Shown: piece after piece, positions 33,433-41,647 of the stretch
Numbering within the stretch: position 1 is the first letter of the stretch
Layout of the letters: every line of letters starts with the position of its first letter
From: Actinomadura bangladeshensis
Lineage (GTDB): Bacteria > Actinomycetota > Actinomycetes > Streptosporangiales > Streptosporangiaceae
Direction of reading: 5' to 3'
DNA: 41,938 bases
Assembly: GCF_004348335.1 (NCBI RefSeq)
Contig: NZ_SMJW01000039.1
Span: forward strand, 1 to 41,938
Position numbers and translations under genes: made by a program
The notes under the pieces: model-generated
What the model saw: the letters and a program-made list of their open reading frames with translations, nothing else
Database searches by the model: none
Told to the model about the DNA's origin: nothing

Positions 33433-34320
33433 CTACATCGGGAGCCGGCGGCCCTCCGCGAGAGCGCGCAGCTTGTCCGGATTGGCGACCAGGTGGATCG
33501 TCTGGACCTGGCCGGACGGGTCGATGTCGACGGTGACGGCGCTGATCGGGCCGTCCGGGCCGGCCACCACGATCGCCGGCTCGCCGTTGATCTCGACGCG
33601 CTCGAACCGCATCGCGGACGGCTCGACGCCCTGGTAGGTCACGCCGCTGATGCCGGCGAGGAAGCGGCCCACCTTGCCGGCGCCGAAGATCGCCCGGCGC
33701 GGGGCGCGGACCTTGCCGCCGCCGTCCGACCACAGTGCGACGTCGGGGGCGAGGACCTCCATGAGCCGGTTGATGTCGCCGCCGAGGACCGCGTCCAGGA
33801 ACCGCTCGGTCGCGGCGCGCCGCTCGGCGCCGTCCGCCTCGAAGCGGGGGCGGCGCGCCTCCACGTGCTTGCGGGCGCGGGTGCCGAGCTGCCGCACGGA
33901 CGCCTCCGACCGGTCCAGCGCCGACGCGATCTCCGCGTACGGGTAGCCGAAGACCTCCTTGAGGACGAAGACGGCGCGCTCCAGCGGGCTCAGCGTCTCC
34001 AGGACGACCATCATCGCGATCGACACCGACTCCGACAGCTCGGCGTCCTCGGCGACGTCCGGGCTGGTCAGCATCGGCTCCGGCAGCCACGGCCCGACAT
34101 AGGTCTCGCGCCGGGCCTGCGCCGAGCGCAGCCGGTCGAGCGCGACGTTGGTGGTGATCCGGACGAGGTAGGCCTTCGGGTCGGCCACCCCCGACCGGTC
34201 GCCGGAGGACCAGCGCAGCCACGCGTCCTGCACGGCGTCCTCCGCGTCGGCGGCCGTGCCCAGCATCCGGTAGGCCACCGCGAACAGCAGGTTCCGGTGT
34301 TCCTCGAAGGCGTCGGTCAT
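33433..34320 (-). CDS. ECF41-type sigma factor with SnoaL-like C-terminal domain
   Basis: This 295-residue sigma factor has sigma region 2 (FAVAYRMLGTAADAEDAVQD), region 4 (YAEIASALDRSEASVRQLG) and a C-terminal SnoaL-like domain from about 185. The domain contains the ECF41 signature DGGGKV and, near the end, NPDKL. In ECF41 factors this domain replaces a separate anti-sigma factor and tunes activity. ATG 34320 lies 9 nt after AAAGGG. The usual ECF41 partner (a carboxymuconolactone-decarboxylase-like or oxidoreductase gene) is not adjacent. Confidence 0.94.
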   Translation of the reverse strand: MTDAFEEHRNLLFAVAYRMLGTAADAEDAVQDAWLRWSSGDRSGVADPKAYLVRITTNVALDRLRSAQARRETYVGPWLPEPMLTSPDVAEDAELSESVSIAMMVVLETLSPLERAVFVLKEVFGYPYAEIASALDRSEASVRQLGTRARKHVEARRPRFEADGAERRAATERFLDAVLGGDINRLMEVLAPDVALWSDGGGKVRAPRRAIFGAGKVGRFLAGISGVTYQGVEPSAMRFERVEINGEPAIVVAGPDGPISAVTVDIDPSGQVQTIHLVANPDKLRALAEGRRLPM

Positions 34321-34426
34321 CGTCGTCAACCCTTTCATGCCCGCTAGGACGGGGCACCCGCGGGGAATGTGACATGCTCCGCCCGAAGAGTCCGATGTGA
34401 CCCCGGATCAGCCGGTCGATCATGGG

Positions 34427-34432
34427 TAGTGT
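34427..34432 (+). promoter_or_regulatory. -10-like hexamer of MgtE-N/CBS gene (leaderless)
   Basis: TAGTGT lies 7 nt before ATG 34440 with no Shine-Dalgarno. Confidence 0.45.
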
Positions 34433-34439
34433 CCGGACC

Positions 34440-35738
34440 ATGAGTGCGGCACCGACACGGGTGTTCATCGCCCGGCTGGCGGGCATCGCGGTGTTCGACC
34501 CCGCCGGTGACCAGGTCGGCAGGGTCCGCGACGTCGTGGTCGCGCTGCGGCTGGCGCCGCGCCCGCCGCGGGTGCTCGGGCTGGTGGTGGAGGTCGCGTC
34601 GCGGCGGGCGGTGTTCCTGCCGATCACCCGGGTGACGGTGATCGAGGCGGACGCGATCATCTTCGACGGGCGGCTCAACGTGCGGCGCTTCCAGAAGCGC
34701 GAGTCCGAGACGCTCGTCATCGCGGAGATGCTGGACCGGACGATCCGGTTCCGCGACTCCGGCGAGCCCGTCTCCGTCGTGGACGTCGCGATGGAGCCGA
34801 CCCGCACCCGCGACTGGCTGGTCGGCAAGGTCGCCGTCCGCCGCCGGACGGGACGCGCGCTGCGCAAGCGCGGGGAGAGCCTCGTCGTCGACTGGGACGA
34901 CGTGGAGGGCTTCTCCGCCGTCGAGCTCGGGCAGGGCGCGGCCGGGCTGATCGCCGCGTTCGAGCGGATGAAGGCCGCCGACCTCGCCAACATCGTCCAC
35001 GAGCTGCCGGAGAAGCGGCGCACCGAGGTCGCGGCGGCGCTGGACGACGAGCGGCTCGCCGACGTCCTGGAGGAGCTGCCCGAGGACGACCAGATCGAGA
35101 TCCTCGGCAAGCTGAGCGTGGAGCGGGCCGCCGACGTCCTGGAGGTGATGGGCCCCGACGACGCCGCCGACCTGCTCGGGGAGCTGCCGACCGAGCAGCG
35201 CGAGCGGCTGCTGACGCTGATGGAGCCGCAGGACGCGGCGCCGGTGCGGCGGCTGCTCACCTACCCCGACCACTCGGCGGGCGGGCTGATGACCACCGAC
35301 CCGGTGATCGTCGCGCCGGACGCGACGGTCGCCGAGGCGCTCGCGCTGATCCGCCGCCCCGACCTGAACCCGGCGCTCGCCGCGCAGGTGTACGTGTGCC
35401 GGCCGCCGACCGCGACGCCGACCGGCCAGTACCTCGGCACGGTGCACTTCCAGAAGCTGCTGCGCGAGCCGCCGCCGACGCTGGTCAGCGGCATCGTGGA
35501 CACCGAACTGGACCCGCTGCGGCCGACCATGTCGCTGGAGGCCGTCGCGATGTTCCTGGCCACCTACAACCTCGTCGCGGGCGCGGTCGTGGACGAGAAC
35601 GGGCACCTGCTCGGCTCGGTGACGATCGACGACGTCCTCGACCATCTGCTGCCCGAGGACTGGCGGGAGGCGGTGATGGACGCCGCCGCCGAGGAGTCCG
35701 CCGATCCCGAGGAAGAGGCTCTGCGGGGGACGACATGA
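34440..35738 (+). CDS. Soluble MgtE-N/CBS protein with PRC-barrel domain
   Basis: This 432-residue protein has an N-terminal PRC-barrel-like domain (about 1-170, VFDPAGDQVGRVRDVVV), an MgtE N superhelical domain (about 180-290, with repeats of the type LADVLEELPEDDQ and AADLLGELPTEQ), and a CBS pair (about 280-420: GGLMTTDPVIV, LGSVTIDDVLDHL). MgtE magnesium channels have these cytosolic domains plus five membrane helices, but no membrane domain is present here. It is probably a Mg2+ or nucleotide sensor, perhaps working with the coupled DUF1003 membrane protein. Mycobacterial Rv1232c has this layout, from memory. Its stop overlaps the next start (ATGA). Confidence 0.9.
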   Translation: MSAAPTRVFIARLAGIAVFDPAGDQVGRVRDVVVALRLAPRPPRVLGLVVEVASRRAVFLPITRVTVIEADAIIFDGRLNVRRFQKRESETLVIAEMLDRTIRFRDSGEPVSVVDVAMEPTRTRDWLVGKVAVRRRTGRALRKRGESLVVDWDDVEGFSAVELGQGAAGLIAAFERMKAADLANIVHELPEKRRTEVAAALDDERLADVLEELPEDDQIEILGKLSVERAADVLEVMGPDDAADLLGELPTEQRERLLTLMEPQDAAPVRRLLTYPDHSAGGLMTTDPVIVAPDATVAEALALIRRPDLNPALAAQVYVCRPPTATPTGQYLGTVHFQKLLREPPPTLVSGIVDTELDPLRPTMSLEAVAMFLATYNLVAGAVVDENGHLLGSVTIDDVLDHLLPEDWREAVMDAAAEESADPEEEALRGTT

Positions 35739-36232
35739 TGACGACACGGCCGATGACCGCGCGCCTGGACCAGCCGAGGGAGGTCCGCCGGACGCTGCTG
35801 CCGCGGATCCACTACGACCCGGAGTCGTTCGGGCGGCTGTCGGAGCGCATCGCGCGGTTCCTCGGCACCGCCAGGTTCATCGTCTACATGACCGTGTTCG
35901 TGGCGGTGTGGATCGTGTGGAACCTGGCGGCGCCCGCCGCGCTGCGGTTCGACCCGTACCCGTTCATCTTCCTGACGCTGATGCTGTCGCTGCAGGCGTC
36001 CTACGCGGCGCCGCTGATCCTGCTCGCGCAGAACCGGCAGGACGACCGGGACCGCGTCCAGTACGAGCAGGACCGGGCCCGCGGCGACCGCAGCATCGCC
36101 GACACCGAGTACCTGACCCGGGAGATCGCCGGGCTGCGGGTGGCGCTGAGCGAGGTCGTCACCCGCGACTTCCTGCGCTCGGAGCTCCAGCAGATCATCA
36201 AGGACCTGGACGCGAAGGAGCCCGCCCCGTAG
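35735..36232 (+). CDS. DUF1003 membrane protein
   Basis: This 165-residue DUF1003 protein has two membrane helices (about 48-68 and 78-100: FIVYMTVFVAVWIVWNL and YPFIFLTLMLSLQASYAAPL). The conserved segment LILLAQNRQDDRDR follows, then a charged helical C-terminus. ATG 35735 (or 35738) overlaps the stop of the MgtE-N/CBS gene by 4 nt, so the two are translationally coupled. GGGGGA at 35725-35730 is the likely ribosome binding site. Function is unknown; coupling suggests the pair forms a membrane complex. Confidence 0.92.
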   Translation: MMTTRPMTARLDQPREVRRTLLPRIHYDPESFGRLSERIARFLGTARFIVYMTVFVAVWIVWNLAAPAALRFDPYPFIFLTLMLSLQASYAAPLILLAQNRQDDRDRVQYEQDRARGDRSIADTEYLTREIAGLRVALSEVVTRDFLRSELQQIIKDLDAKEPAP

Positions 36233-36243
36233 CGGTAGGGCCC

Positions 36244-36699
36244 TCAGGCGGGGGCGTTCTCGTCGGCGAGCTTGTCGAGGATCCGCCCGAGGGCGCGCAG
36301 GTCGGCCTCGTCCAGCCGGCTGAGCAGGTGGTCCTGGACGCCCTGCCGGTAGGTCGGGGCGGCCTCGGCGAGCCGCTCCCGCCCGGCGGCGGTCAGCGCC
36401 GCGTACAGGCCGCGGGCGTCGTCCGCGCAGGACTGCCGGACCACCAGCCCGTCGCGCTGCAGCCGGTCGACGAGCCGGGTCAGCCCGCTGCGCGACAGCA
36501 GGACCCGGTCGGCGAGGTCGTTCATCCGCAGCCGCCCGCCCGCCGCCTCGCCGAGGTGCATGAGCACCTCGTAGGAGCCGAGCGCGAGGTCGTGCCGGGC
36601 CGCCAGGTCCGCCTGCAGGCGGCGGGAGAGCTGCGCCTGGGCGCGCAGCATCGTCCGCCGGACGGCCGGCTCGGCGGCCGGGAGGATACCGGTGGTCAC
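36244..36699 (-). CDS. MarR-family regulator
   Basis: This 151-residue MarR regulator has a winged helix around LRMNDLADRVLLSRSGLTRLV, a wing DGLVVRQSCADDARGLYAALT, and flanking dimerisation helices. GTG 36699 gives the normal family length; an upstream in-frame start at 36798 would run to the mrp promoter and adds unlike sequence. TACCAT on the minus strand (36707-36712) 7 nt before it suggests a leaderless start. It is convergent with DUF1003 and divergent from mrp. Confidence 0.87.
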   Translation of the reverse strand: MTTGILPAAEPAVRRTMLRAQAQLSRRLQADLAARHDLALGSYEVLMHLGEAAGGRLRMNDLADRVLLSRSGLTRLVDRLQRDGLVVRQSCADDARGLYAALTAAGRERLAEAAPTYRQGVQDHLLSRLDEADLRALGRILDKLADENAPA

Positions 36700-36706
36700 C
36701 GGACCG

Positions 36707-36803
36707 ATGGTACGGCGGGCGGGCCGCCGGCGCGATGGAGACGCACGCGACATGTGAGGACCGACACCCTGATTAACGGGTACGCCCTCGGGGTTCATAC
36801 CAT
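36707..36803. promoter_or_regulatory. Divergent marR/mrp promoter region
   Basis: TACCAT occurs at both ends: on the minus strand at 36707-36712 (7 nt from the MarR GTG) and on the plus strand at 36798-36803 (6 nt from mrp ATG 36810). Neither gene has a Shine-Dalgarno. Confidence 0.5.
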
Positions 36804-36809
36804 GGACGC

Positions 36810-37949
36810 ATGGCCTCCCAGTTGACGACCGAGCGGGTGACCGAGGCTCTCGCCACGGTGAACGATCCTGAGATCCACAAGCCCATCACCGAGCTCGACA
36901 TGGTCAAGAGCGTCGACATCGCCTCGGACGGCTCCGTCCGTGTCGGCGTCTACCTGACCGTGGCCGGATGTCCGATGAAGGACACCATCACCAAACGCGT
37001 CACGGAGGCCGTCTCCAAACTCGACGGGGTCGCCTCCGTCCAGGTCGACCTGGACGTGATGAGCGAGGAGCAGCGCAAGGACCTGCAGACCAAGCTCCGC
37101 GGCGGGCAGCCCGCCAAGGAGATCCCGTTCGCCAAGCCGAACTCGCTGACCAAGGTGTACGCGGTGGCGAGCGGCAAGGGCGGCGTCGGCAAGTCGTCGG
37201 TGACGGTGAACCTCGCCGCCGCGCTGGCCGCGCAGGGCCGCAAGGTCGGGGTCGTCGACGCCGACATCTACGGCCACTCGGTGCCGCGGATGCTCGGCGT
37301 GGAGCATTCGCCCACCAAGGTGGAGGACATGATCCTCCCGCCGACCGCGCACGACGTGAAGGTGATCTCGGTCGGCATGTTCACCGCCGGGAACCAGCCG
37401 GTCGTGTGGCGCGGGCCGATGCTGCACCGCGCGCTCCAGCAGTTCCTCTCGGACGTGTACTGGGGCGACCTCGACATCCTGCTGATGGACCTGCCGCCCG
37501 GCACCGGCGACATCGCGATCTCCGTCGCGCAGCTGCTGCCGTCCGCGGAGATCCTCGTCGTCACCACGCCGCAGCAGGCCGCCGCCGAGGTGGCCGAGCG
37601 GGCCGGCGCGATCGCCGCGCAGACGCACCAGCAGGTCGTCGGCGTGATCGAGAACATGTCCTACCTGTCCTGCCCGCACTGCGGCGAGCAGCAGTTCCTG
37701 TTCGGCGAGGGCGGCGGCCAGACGGTCGCGGACGCGCTGACGAAGACGCTCGGCACCCGCGTCCCCGTGCTCGGCCAGGTGCAGATCGACCCGCGCCTGC
37801 GCGAGGGCGGCGACAACGGCGTCCCGCTGGTGCTGTCCGACCCCGACGCGGGCGCCGCCAAGGAGCTGCGCACCATCGCCGACAAGCTCGGCGGCCGCAG
37901 CCGCGGCCTCGCCGGCATGTCCCTCGGCATCAGCCCCAAGGGGCGCTGA
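36810..37949 (+). CDS. mrp: Mrp/ApbC iron-sulfur carrier ATPase
   Basis: This 379-residue protein joins an N-terminal MIP18/DUF59 domain (about 5-85, NDPEIHKPITELDMV) to a deviant-Walker P-loop NTPase with ASGKGGVGKSS and VVDADIYGHSVPRML. The Fe-S-binding CPHC motif sits in SYLSCPHCGEQ. By family it carries and delivers Fe-S clusters to apoproteins in the cytoplasm. The start ATG 36810 is preceded by a -10-like TACCAT at 6 nt. Mycobacterial mrp (Rv1229c, from memory) also lies close to tatB and the MgtE-N gene. Confidence 0.96.
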   Translation: MASQLTTERVTEALATVNDPEIHKPITELDMVKSVDIASDGSVRVGVYLTVAGCPMKDTITKRVTEAVSKLDGVASVQVDLDVMSEEQRKDLQTKLRGGQPAKEIPFAKPNSLTKVYAVASGKGGVGKSSVTVNLAAALAAQGRKVGVVDADIYGHSVPRMLGVEHSPTKVEDMILPPTAHDVKVISVGMFTAGNQPVVWRGPMLHRALQQFLSDVYWGDLDILLMDLPPGTGDIAISVAQLLPSAEILVVTTPQQAAAEVAERAGAIAAQTHQQVVGVIENMSYLSCPHCGEQQFLFGEGGGQTVADALTKTLGTRVPVLGQVQIDPRLREGGDNGVPLVLSDPDAGAAKELRTIADKLGGRSRGLAGMSLGISPKGR

Positions 37950-37952
37950 CTC

Positions 37953-37972
37953 CCAGGGGGGCGACCCCCTGG
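37953..37972 (+). terminator. Hairpin after mrp
   Basis: CCAGGGGG (37953-37960) and CCCCCTGG (37965-37972) form an 8-bp stem with a GCGA loop, 3 bp after the mrp stop. Confidence 0.6.
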
Positions 37973-37984
37973 AACCCCCGTCAC

Positions 37985-38064
37985 GACGCAGGCGATCCTC
38001 ACGCCGCCGTTGCGGTCTGTCGCGCCCGCGACGGACGCGCGGCGTCGCTGCGGTCGCCTGCGTC
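37985..38064. repeat. Long inverted repeat in mrp-tatB gap
   Basis: GACGCAGGCGA (37985-37995) and TCGCCTGCGTC (38054-38064) are perfect 11-bp arms enclosing a GC-rich, self-complementary centre. The rest of the 206-bp gap (37950-38155) is similarly structured and has no gene. Confidence 0.6.
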
Positions 38065-38155
38065 GCCGGGCATGCCCGCTGCGCTCGCAGAGCTCGCTCC
38101 GCGTGCCTGCCCGTGTTCCGGCTGATGTTCTCCCCAGCAGGGCTGGGTCGCTTCG

Positions 38156-38518
38156 TCAGGTTGCTTCGCTGTCGAAGGGCGGGGGCTCGTCCGATTCGAG
38201 GCGGCCGGCCGTGGTGGCGTAGGAGGGCTCGTCGTCGAACAGGCCGGCGCCGTTCGTGTTCGCGGCGGCCGGGTGGGTGTCGTCGTCCTCCAACAGGTGC
38301 TTGCGGACGAACGTCTTGGGGTTGAGGTCGTTCAGGTCGAAGTCCTTGAACTCCGGCCCGAGGCCCTCCTGGAGGTCCGCCTTGGCGCTGTCGGCCATCT
38401 GGCGGAACTGCCGCAGCATGCGGCCCGCCTGCCCGGCGACCTGCGGCAGTTTGTCCCCGAAGATGACCAGGGCGAGGACGACGAGCACCACCATCTCACC
38501 GAGTCCGACGTCGAACAA
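38156..38518 (-). CDS. tatB: TatB, twin-arginine translocase subunit
   Basis: This 120-residue TatB starts with the membrane helix (FDVGLGEMVVLVVLALVIFG) followed by the GDKLP hinge. An amphipathic helix (LPQVAGQAGRMLRQFRQMAD) and a disordered acidic tail complete it. Within the TatABC translocase TatB recognises folded RR-signal cargo with TatC. TTG 38518 is preferred: it lies 5 nt after GGAGG and gives the usual TatB N-terminus LFDVGLGEM. A GTG at 38530 lacks a ribosome binding site. It lies downstream of htrA in the sigE-type cluster, behind a strong palindrome. Confidence 0.94.
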   Translation of the reverse strand: MFDVGLGEMVVLVVLALVIFGDKLPQVAGQAGRMLRQFRQMADSAKADLQEGLGPEFKDFDLNDLNPKTFVRKHLLEDDDTHPAAANTNGAGLFDDEPSYATTAGRLESDEPPPFDSEAT

Positions 38519-38539
38519 CCCGTCCTCCACAAGCCGTCA

Positions 38540-38565
38540 GGGGCCGGTCCGCGCGGACCGGCCCC
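38540..38565 (-). terminator. Perfect palindrome between htrA and tatB
   Basis: GGGGCCGGTCCGC (38540-38552) and GCGGACCGGCCCC (38553-38565) form a 26-nt perfect palindrome, 51 bp after the htrA stop and 22 bp before the tatB start. It probably terminates or attenuates read-through into tatB. Confidence 0.7.
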
Positions 38566-38616
38566 CTCAGCGTATCCCGAGCCCGGACGAACCGGACCTG
38601 CGGATCTCTCCGCGTG

Positions 38617-40404
38617 CTAGTCGGCGCCCAGCGTCAGCTGGACGGTGCCCTCCCTGCCGTCGCGCTCGTAGGTGACCGTGATGCGGTCGCCCGGGGCGCG
38701 GCTGCGGATCTGCGCGATCAGGTCGGTGGCGTCCTCGATCGGCTTGTCGTCGATCTTGGTGATCACGTCGCCGGGCTTCAGCCCCGCCTTGTCGGCCGGG
38801 CCGCCCTTGATCACCGGGTCCTGCCCGTTGACCTGCTGCGTCATGATCTTGGCGCCGCCGTCCTGGTAGCGCGGGTCCGGGAAGACGCCGAGCTTGGCCT
38901 GCCGGACGCTGCCGGTGCGGATGATCTCCTCGGCGACCCGCTTGCCCTGGTTGATCGGGATCGCGAAGCCGAGGCCGATGCTGCCGCTGCGCTGCTCGCC
39001 GCCGAGCGACTGGCCGCCGAGCGTCGCGATGGCGGTGTTGATGCCGATGACGCGGCCCTTCGCGTCCACCAGCGGGCCGCCGGAGTTGCCGGGGTTGATC
39101 GCCGCGTCGGTCTGGATCGCGTTGAGGTAGGACGCGTCGCCGCCGCCCTCGCCCTGCGTCGGCACGGCCCGGTTCAGCGAGCTGACGATGCCGGTGGTGA
39201 CCGAGCCCTGCAGGCCGAGCGGCGAGCCGATCGCGATCACCGGGTCGCCCACGGCGATCTTGCTGGAGTCGCCGATCGGCAGCGGCGGCAGCGAGTGCTG
39301 GCCGGACGGCTTGAGGACGGCGACGTCCGAGCTCGGGTCGGCGCCCTTGACGGTCGCGGGCAGCGTCTTCTTGTCGTTGAAGACGATCTGTATCTGGCCG
39401 TTCCCGCCGCCGCCCGCGACGACGTGGTTGTTGGTGATGACGTAGCCGCCGTTGACGATGAAGCCGGTACCGCCGACCTCTCCCTGCGCGGACTGCACGC
39501 GGATCATCACGACGCTCGGCAGCACGCGCTGCGCGACGCCCGCGACGGAGTCCGGCGGGCGGCTCTGCACCTTGCTGTCGCTGCTGTTGCTGCCGCCGAG
39601 GCTCACCGAGCCGCCGTTGTCGTCGTTGTTGGTCGCGATGACGCCGATCCCGGCGCCGAGCGCGCCCGCCACCAGCGCGACGATCAGTGCGACGACGGCG
39701 AGCAGCCCGAGGCCGGGCCCGCCGCGCGAGGACGGCGGCATCGCGGGCACCGGCGCCCAGTTCGGGCCGGTGCCGCCGGGCGGCATGCCGTAGCCGGCCA
39801 TCGGGCGGGGGCCGGGGCCGCCGGGCGGCGGGCCCGGCGGCGCGGGCGGCGGCGCCATCGCCGGCCGGGCGCCCGGAGGCGGCGGCGGGCCCTGGTGGGA
39901 CTGGTGCGGCCAGCCGCCGGCCGGTCCGCCCTGCGCGAGGCGCGGGTCCTGGTTGTGCGGGACGAAGCCGGGGCGCGGACGGTCGTCGTCCACGGCGGGC
40001 TTGTCGAGCGGGACGGGCGGCGGGGGCTGCGGCATGTCGCGCGGCGGGACGTCCTGCAGCGGCACCTCCTGCGGCCCCATCCCGGCCGCGGCCCCCTGGA
40101 ACGGCACGTCCTCACTGGTGTCGGGCGGGCTGCCGAGCGAGTCCGGCGGGGCGAACCCGCCGGCCACCAGGCGGTCGCCCTCGTTCGGCTCCCGGGCGTC
40201 CCGCGGGCCGTCCGCCGGGCGCGGGTCGTCGCCGGCCTCCGGCGCCGCCCCCGGCTCGGGGTCGTCCGCGGGCTGCGCCGCCGGGATCTCCCGGTCGGTC
40301 ACCGTCTCGGGAGGAGCCGCCTCCTGCCGTTCAGGCTCCCGGCCGGAGGCGACCTCGTCGTCCTCCGCCGGTGCCCCCACCGGCCCGCGGTTGTCTTCCG
40401 TCAT
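38617..40404 (-). CDS. htrA: HtrA/DegP-like membrane serine protease with PDZ
   Basis: This 595-residue HtrA-type protease has a long disordered Pro/Gly-rich cytoplasmic N-terminus (about 1-228) and one membrane helix (about 232-258, GLLAVVALIVALVAGALGAG). The extracytoplasmic trypsin-like domain has the triad H327 (TNNHVV), D360 (SSDVAVL) and S441 (NPGNSGGPL). A PDZ domain closes the protein (about 505-595, AGLKPGDVITKIDD). It degrades or refolds damaged envelope proteins under SigE-type stress. ATG 40404 is 8 nt after AGGAG; ATG 40410 is too close to it. It lies 103 bp after rseB, with a possible extra promoter (TATGCT on the minus strand, 40472-40477). Confidence 0.95.
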   Translation of the reverse strand: MTEDNRGPVGAPAEDDEVASGREPERQEAAPPETVTDREIPAAQPADDPEPGAAPEAGDDPRPADGPRDAREPNEGDRLVAGGFAPPDSLGSPPDTSEDVPFQGAAAGMGPQEVPLQDVPPRDMPQPPPPVPLDKPAVDDDRPRPGFVPHNQDPRLAQGGPAGGWPHQSHQGPPPPPGARPAMAPPPAPPGPPPGGPGPRPMAGYGMPPGGTGPNWAPVPAMPPSSRGGPGLGLLAVVALIVALVAGALGAGIGVIATNNDDNGGSVSLGGSNSSDSKVQSRPPDSVAGVAQRVLPSVVMIRVQSAQGEVGGTGFIVNGGYVITNNHVVAGGGGNGQIQIVFNDKKTLPATVKGADPSSDVAVLKPSGQHSLPPLPIGDSSKIAVGDPVIAIGSPLGLQGSVTTGIVSSLNRAVPTQGEGGGDASYLNAIQTDAAINPGNSGGPLVDAKGRVIGINTAIATLGGQSLGGEQRSGSIGLGFAIPINQGKRVAEEIIRTGSVRQAKLGVFPDPRYQDGGAKIMTQQVNGQDPVIKGGPADKAGLKPGDVITKIDDKPIEDATDLIAQIRSRAPGDRITVTYERDGREGTVQLTLGAD

Positions 40405-40507
40405 CCCCATCTCTCCTACCGAGCATGGTCCTCGTCATCCGTGCTCATGCTGCCCCTCAAGGCATGTGGCGAGCATAAGACCTCCCGCACCGCGCGCTCA
40501 CCTTCGG

Positions 40508-41647
40508 TCAGTCGGACGGGTTCGCCGCCGAGGCCAGGCGGCGGGCGCCCCGCGCCAGCCTGCTCCAGAACGTGTCGGAGCCGCGCGGCATGTTCACGGC
40601 GACCGCGTCCGCCGTGCTCTGCGGGGCGTCCGTCAGGACCGTGTAGACGTAGCCCCGCCCGGCGGAGACGGCCCAGCGCCGCAGCGCCTCCCGGCGGTAC
40701 ACCGTCCGGCCCCGGCGGACGGTCTTCTGCCAGCCGGCCAGCCCGCGCTCGTCGAGGCCGCCGCGCTGCACGAACACCGAGACGGCGGCGAGGCCGTCGG
40801 AGTAGCTGAGGTGGACGGCACCGCCGTCCCCCTCGCGGCGCACGTCGTAGAGCGTGAGGCGGCCGGGCAGGTCCGCCGGGACGGGCCAGCCGCGGTCGCG
40901 CAGCCCGGCGATCCCGGCACCGTCCAGCCGCTCGCCCCACGCGCCCGAAGCGGACCCGGGGGCGGCCCCGTCGACGGCTCCGCCCGCGCTGGACCCGGGG
41001 AAGCGCAGCAGCCCGCCCCGGGGCTGGCCGAGCACGACCGGCTCCGCCGGCGGCGCGGTGAAGCTGATCTCGCTGAACCCGGTGACGACCACGGGCCGGC
41101 CGGTGGCGTCGATCAGCTCGCGGTGCAGCATCAGCCCCGTCTCGCGGTCGATCCAGAAGCGCCCGGCGGGGCTGCCGTCCGGGCGGCGGGCCTCGACGAC
41201 GCGGGCCGGGCGGCCGCAGACCGCCGCGTCCGCCGCGCGGACCACCGAGTAGTTGCGGGTCAGCAGCGCGAGGGTCTCGGAGGTGAAGCCGGTGGTGTCG
41301 CCGGCGGCGGACTCGGCCCGGTACCCGGTCCCGCCGGTCCCCGACCGGTAGCGGATGCCCTCGCCGGGCCGGTGGGACACGGTCACCCGGGACGTGGCGG
41401 ACCGGCTCCGGTTCCACGTGGTGAGGAACCGCCGGCCCTGGTACGGGACGCGCTGGGCGGCGTCGGCGGCGGCGCGCAGCAGCCCCACGGCGCCCGGGTC
41501 GCTGCTCACGCGGCGCGCCGCGGCCGGATCTCCGGCCAGCAGCCCGGCGATGGCGAGCGCGCCCGCGATGCCGCCGACCAGCAGGGCGCCCCGCCGGTTC
41601 CGCCACCTCCCGAGCACGCCGGTCCGGGCCGGCGCGGGCACGCTCAC
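40508..41647 (-). CDS. rseB: RseB/MucB-like sigma-E regulatory protein
   Basis: This 379-residue extracytoplasmic protein has an N-terminal membrane anchor (about 20-40, GALLVGGIAGALAIAGLLAG) and a MucB/RseB-type LolA-like beta domain (about 55-200). Typical segments are AAQRVPYQGRRFLTTWNR, RPARVVEARRPDGSPAGRFW and LHRELIDATGRPV. A second domain follows at about 235-360. RseB-type proteins bind the anti-sigma factor and sense lipid or misfolded-protein signals. Its GTG start overlaps the upstream anti-sigma stop as GTGA. It has one internal cysteine and no lipobox. Confidence 0.82.
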   Translation of the reverse strand: MSVPAPARTGVLGRWRNRRGALLVGGIAGALAIAGLLAGDPAAARRVSSDPGAVGLLRAAADAAQRVPYQGRRFLTTWNRSRSATSRVTVSHRPGEGIRYRSGTGGTGYRAESAAGDTTGFTSETLALLTRNYSVVRAADAAVCGRPARVVEARRPDGSPAGRFWIDRETGLMLHRELIDATGRPVVVTGFSEISFTAPPAEPVVLGQPRGGLLRFPGSSAGGAVDGAAPGSASGAWGERLDGAGIAGLRDRGWPVPADLPGRLTLYDVRREGDGGAVHLSYSDGLAAVSVFVQRGGLDERGLAGWQKTVRRGRTVYRREALRRWAVSAGRGYVYTVLTDAPQSTADAVAVNMPRGSDTFWSRLARGARRLASAANPSD

